This document shows, piece after piece, positions 63,641 through 64,000 of a stretch of DNA of 64,000 nucleotides. Below the pieces are notes generated by a model. That model ran no database searches. It had not been told where the DNA came from and saw nothing but the letters and a program-made list of their open reading frames with translations. Each line of letters opens with the position of its first letter. The first letter of the stretch is position 1. The DNA comes from Branchipolynoe longqiensis. Taxonomy: Eukaryota > Annelida > Polychaeta > Phyllodocida > Polynoidae. The translations under genes and the position numbers were made by a program. The stretch lies in assembly GCA_030323885.1 (NCBI GenBank), contig CM059194.1, positions 7,153,686 through 7,217,685 on the forward strand, in the 5' to 3' direction.

Positions 63641-64000
63641 CTAATTAAAGCTTAGATATCGGTGCACTAATTAAAGCTTAGATATCGGTGCACTACTTAA
63701 AGCTTAGATATCGGTGCACTAATTAAAGCTTAGATATCGGTGCACTACTTAAAGCTTAGATATCGGTGCACTAATTAAAGCTTAGATATCGGTGCACTAC
63801 TTAAAGCTTAGATATCGGTGCACTAATTAAAGCTTAGATATCGGTGCACTACTTAAAGCTTAGATATCGGTGCACTAATTAAAGCTTAGATATCGGTGCA
63901 CTACTTAAAGCTTAGATATCGGTGCACTAATTAAAGCTTAGATATCGGTGCACTACTTAAAGCTTAGATATCGGTGCACTAATTAAAGCTTAGATATCGG
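63624..64000. repeat. 26-bp satellite in alternating 52-bp dimers, runs off the window
   Basis: Units GCTTAGATATCGGTGCACTA + ATTAAA alternate regularly with units reading CTTAAA instead of ATTAAA; the first two units are both ATTAAA, then strict alternation to base 64000 (about 14 units, nearly no other variation). The unit aligns at about 20 of 26 positions with the reverse complement of MITE-A (TTTAATAAGTGCATCAGTATCTAAGG region). Confidence 0.95.

Overview
This is nuclear DNA from an animal. Two short exons on the plus strand encode part of Spire, the WH2-repeat actin nucleator. Everything else that codes belongs to transposons. Features typical of invertebrate genomes are abundant: tRNA-headed SINEs with a shared 3' tail, two copies of a SINE resembling the widespread metazoan SINEs with a conserved central domain, LINE remnants, MITEs, minisatellites and a DIRS-type retrotransposon. 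A marine invertebrate, perhaps a mollusc or another lophotrochozoan, is my best guess, but nothing in the window fixes the phylum.

Layout. 1-2250: minus-strand PIF/Harbinger transposase in three exons. The last exon of the transposon's second, MADF/BESS-like gene lies on the plus strand inside transposase intron 2. 3.1-4.7 kb: CA-rich minisatellite. 4.8-5.1 kb: CpG-rich promoter-like block ending in an ATG exon and a splice donor. 5.1-8.1 kb: a head-to-head SINE pair and a 711-bp MITE with a TTA target duplication. 8.4-10.5 kb: 36-bp minisatellite. 11.7-15.9 kb: the two Spire exons, separated by a 3.9-kb intron packed with SINEs and MITEs. 17.1-18.4 kb: a composite transposon with inverted subterminal repeats. 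19-33 kb: SINEs, LINE tails, two pogo-like MITEs, GC-rich blocks and minisatellites. 33.9-37.15 kb: 183-bp satellite with an 880-bp higher-order period. 37.6-43.1 kb: a disrupted DIRS copy. 45-46.5 kb: 93-bp array carrying CTCF-like motifs. 46.9-56 kb: SINEs, three LINE tails and MITEs. 56.37-61.80 kb: an apparently intact DIRS element. 62.4-64 kb: MITEs and a 26-bp satellite that appears to have grown out of one of them.

The best preserved system is the DIRS element at 56372-61801. It has a gag-like ORF, an RT/RNase H ORF and a tyrosine recombinase ORF, each overlapping the next in the -1 frame. It also has inverted terminal repeats, a right-end extension, and an internal complementary region that is the reverse complement of the joined right and left ends. 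That is the structure expected of an element that replicates through a circle and integrates by tyrosine recombination.

The most novel-looking observations are the MITE-to-satellite birth at 63.5-64 kb, the CTCF-motif array at 45-46.5 kb, the interlocked Harbinger genes at 1-2.3 kb and a possible alternative promoter for a KIND-less Spire isoform at 5 kb. Several patches between 36 and 46 kb look like uncorrected long-read sequence, so breaks there need checking before they are called pseudogenes. All alignments were made by eye.
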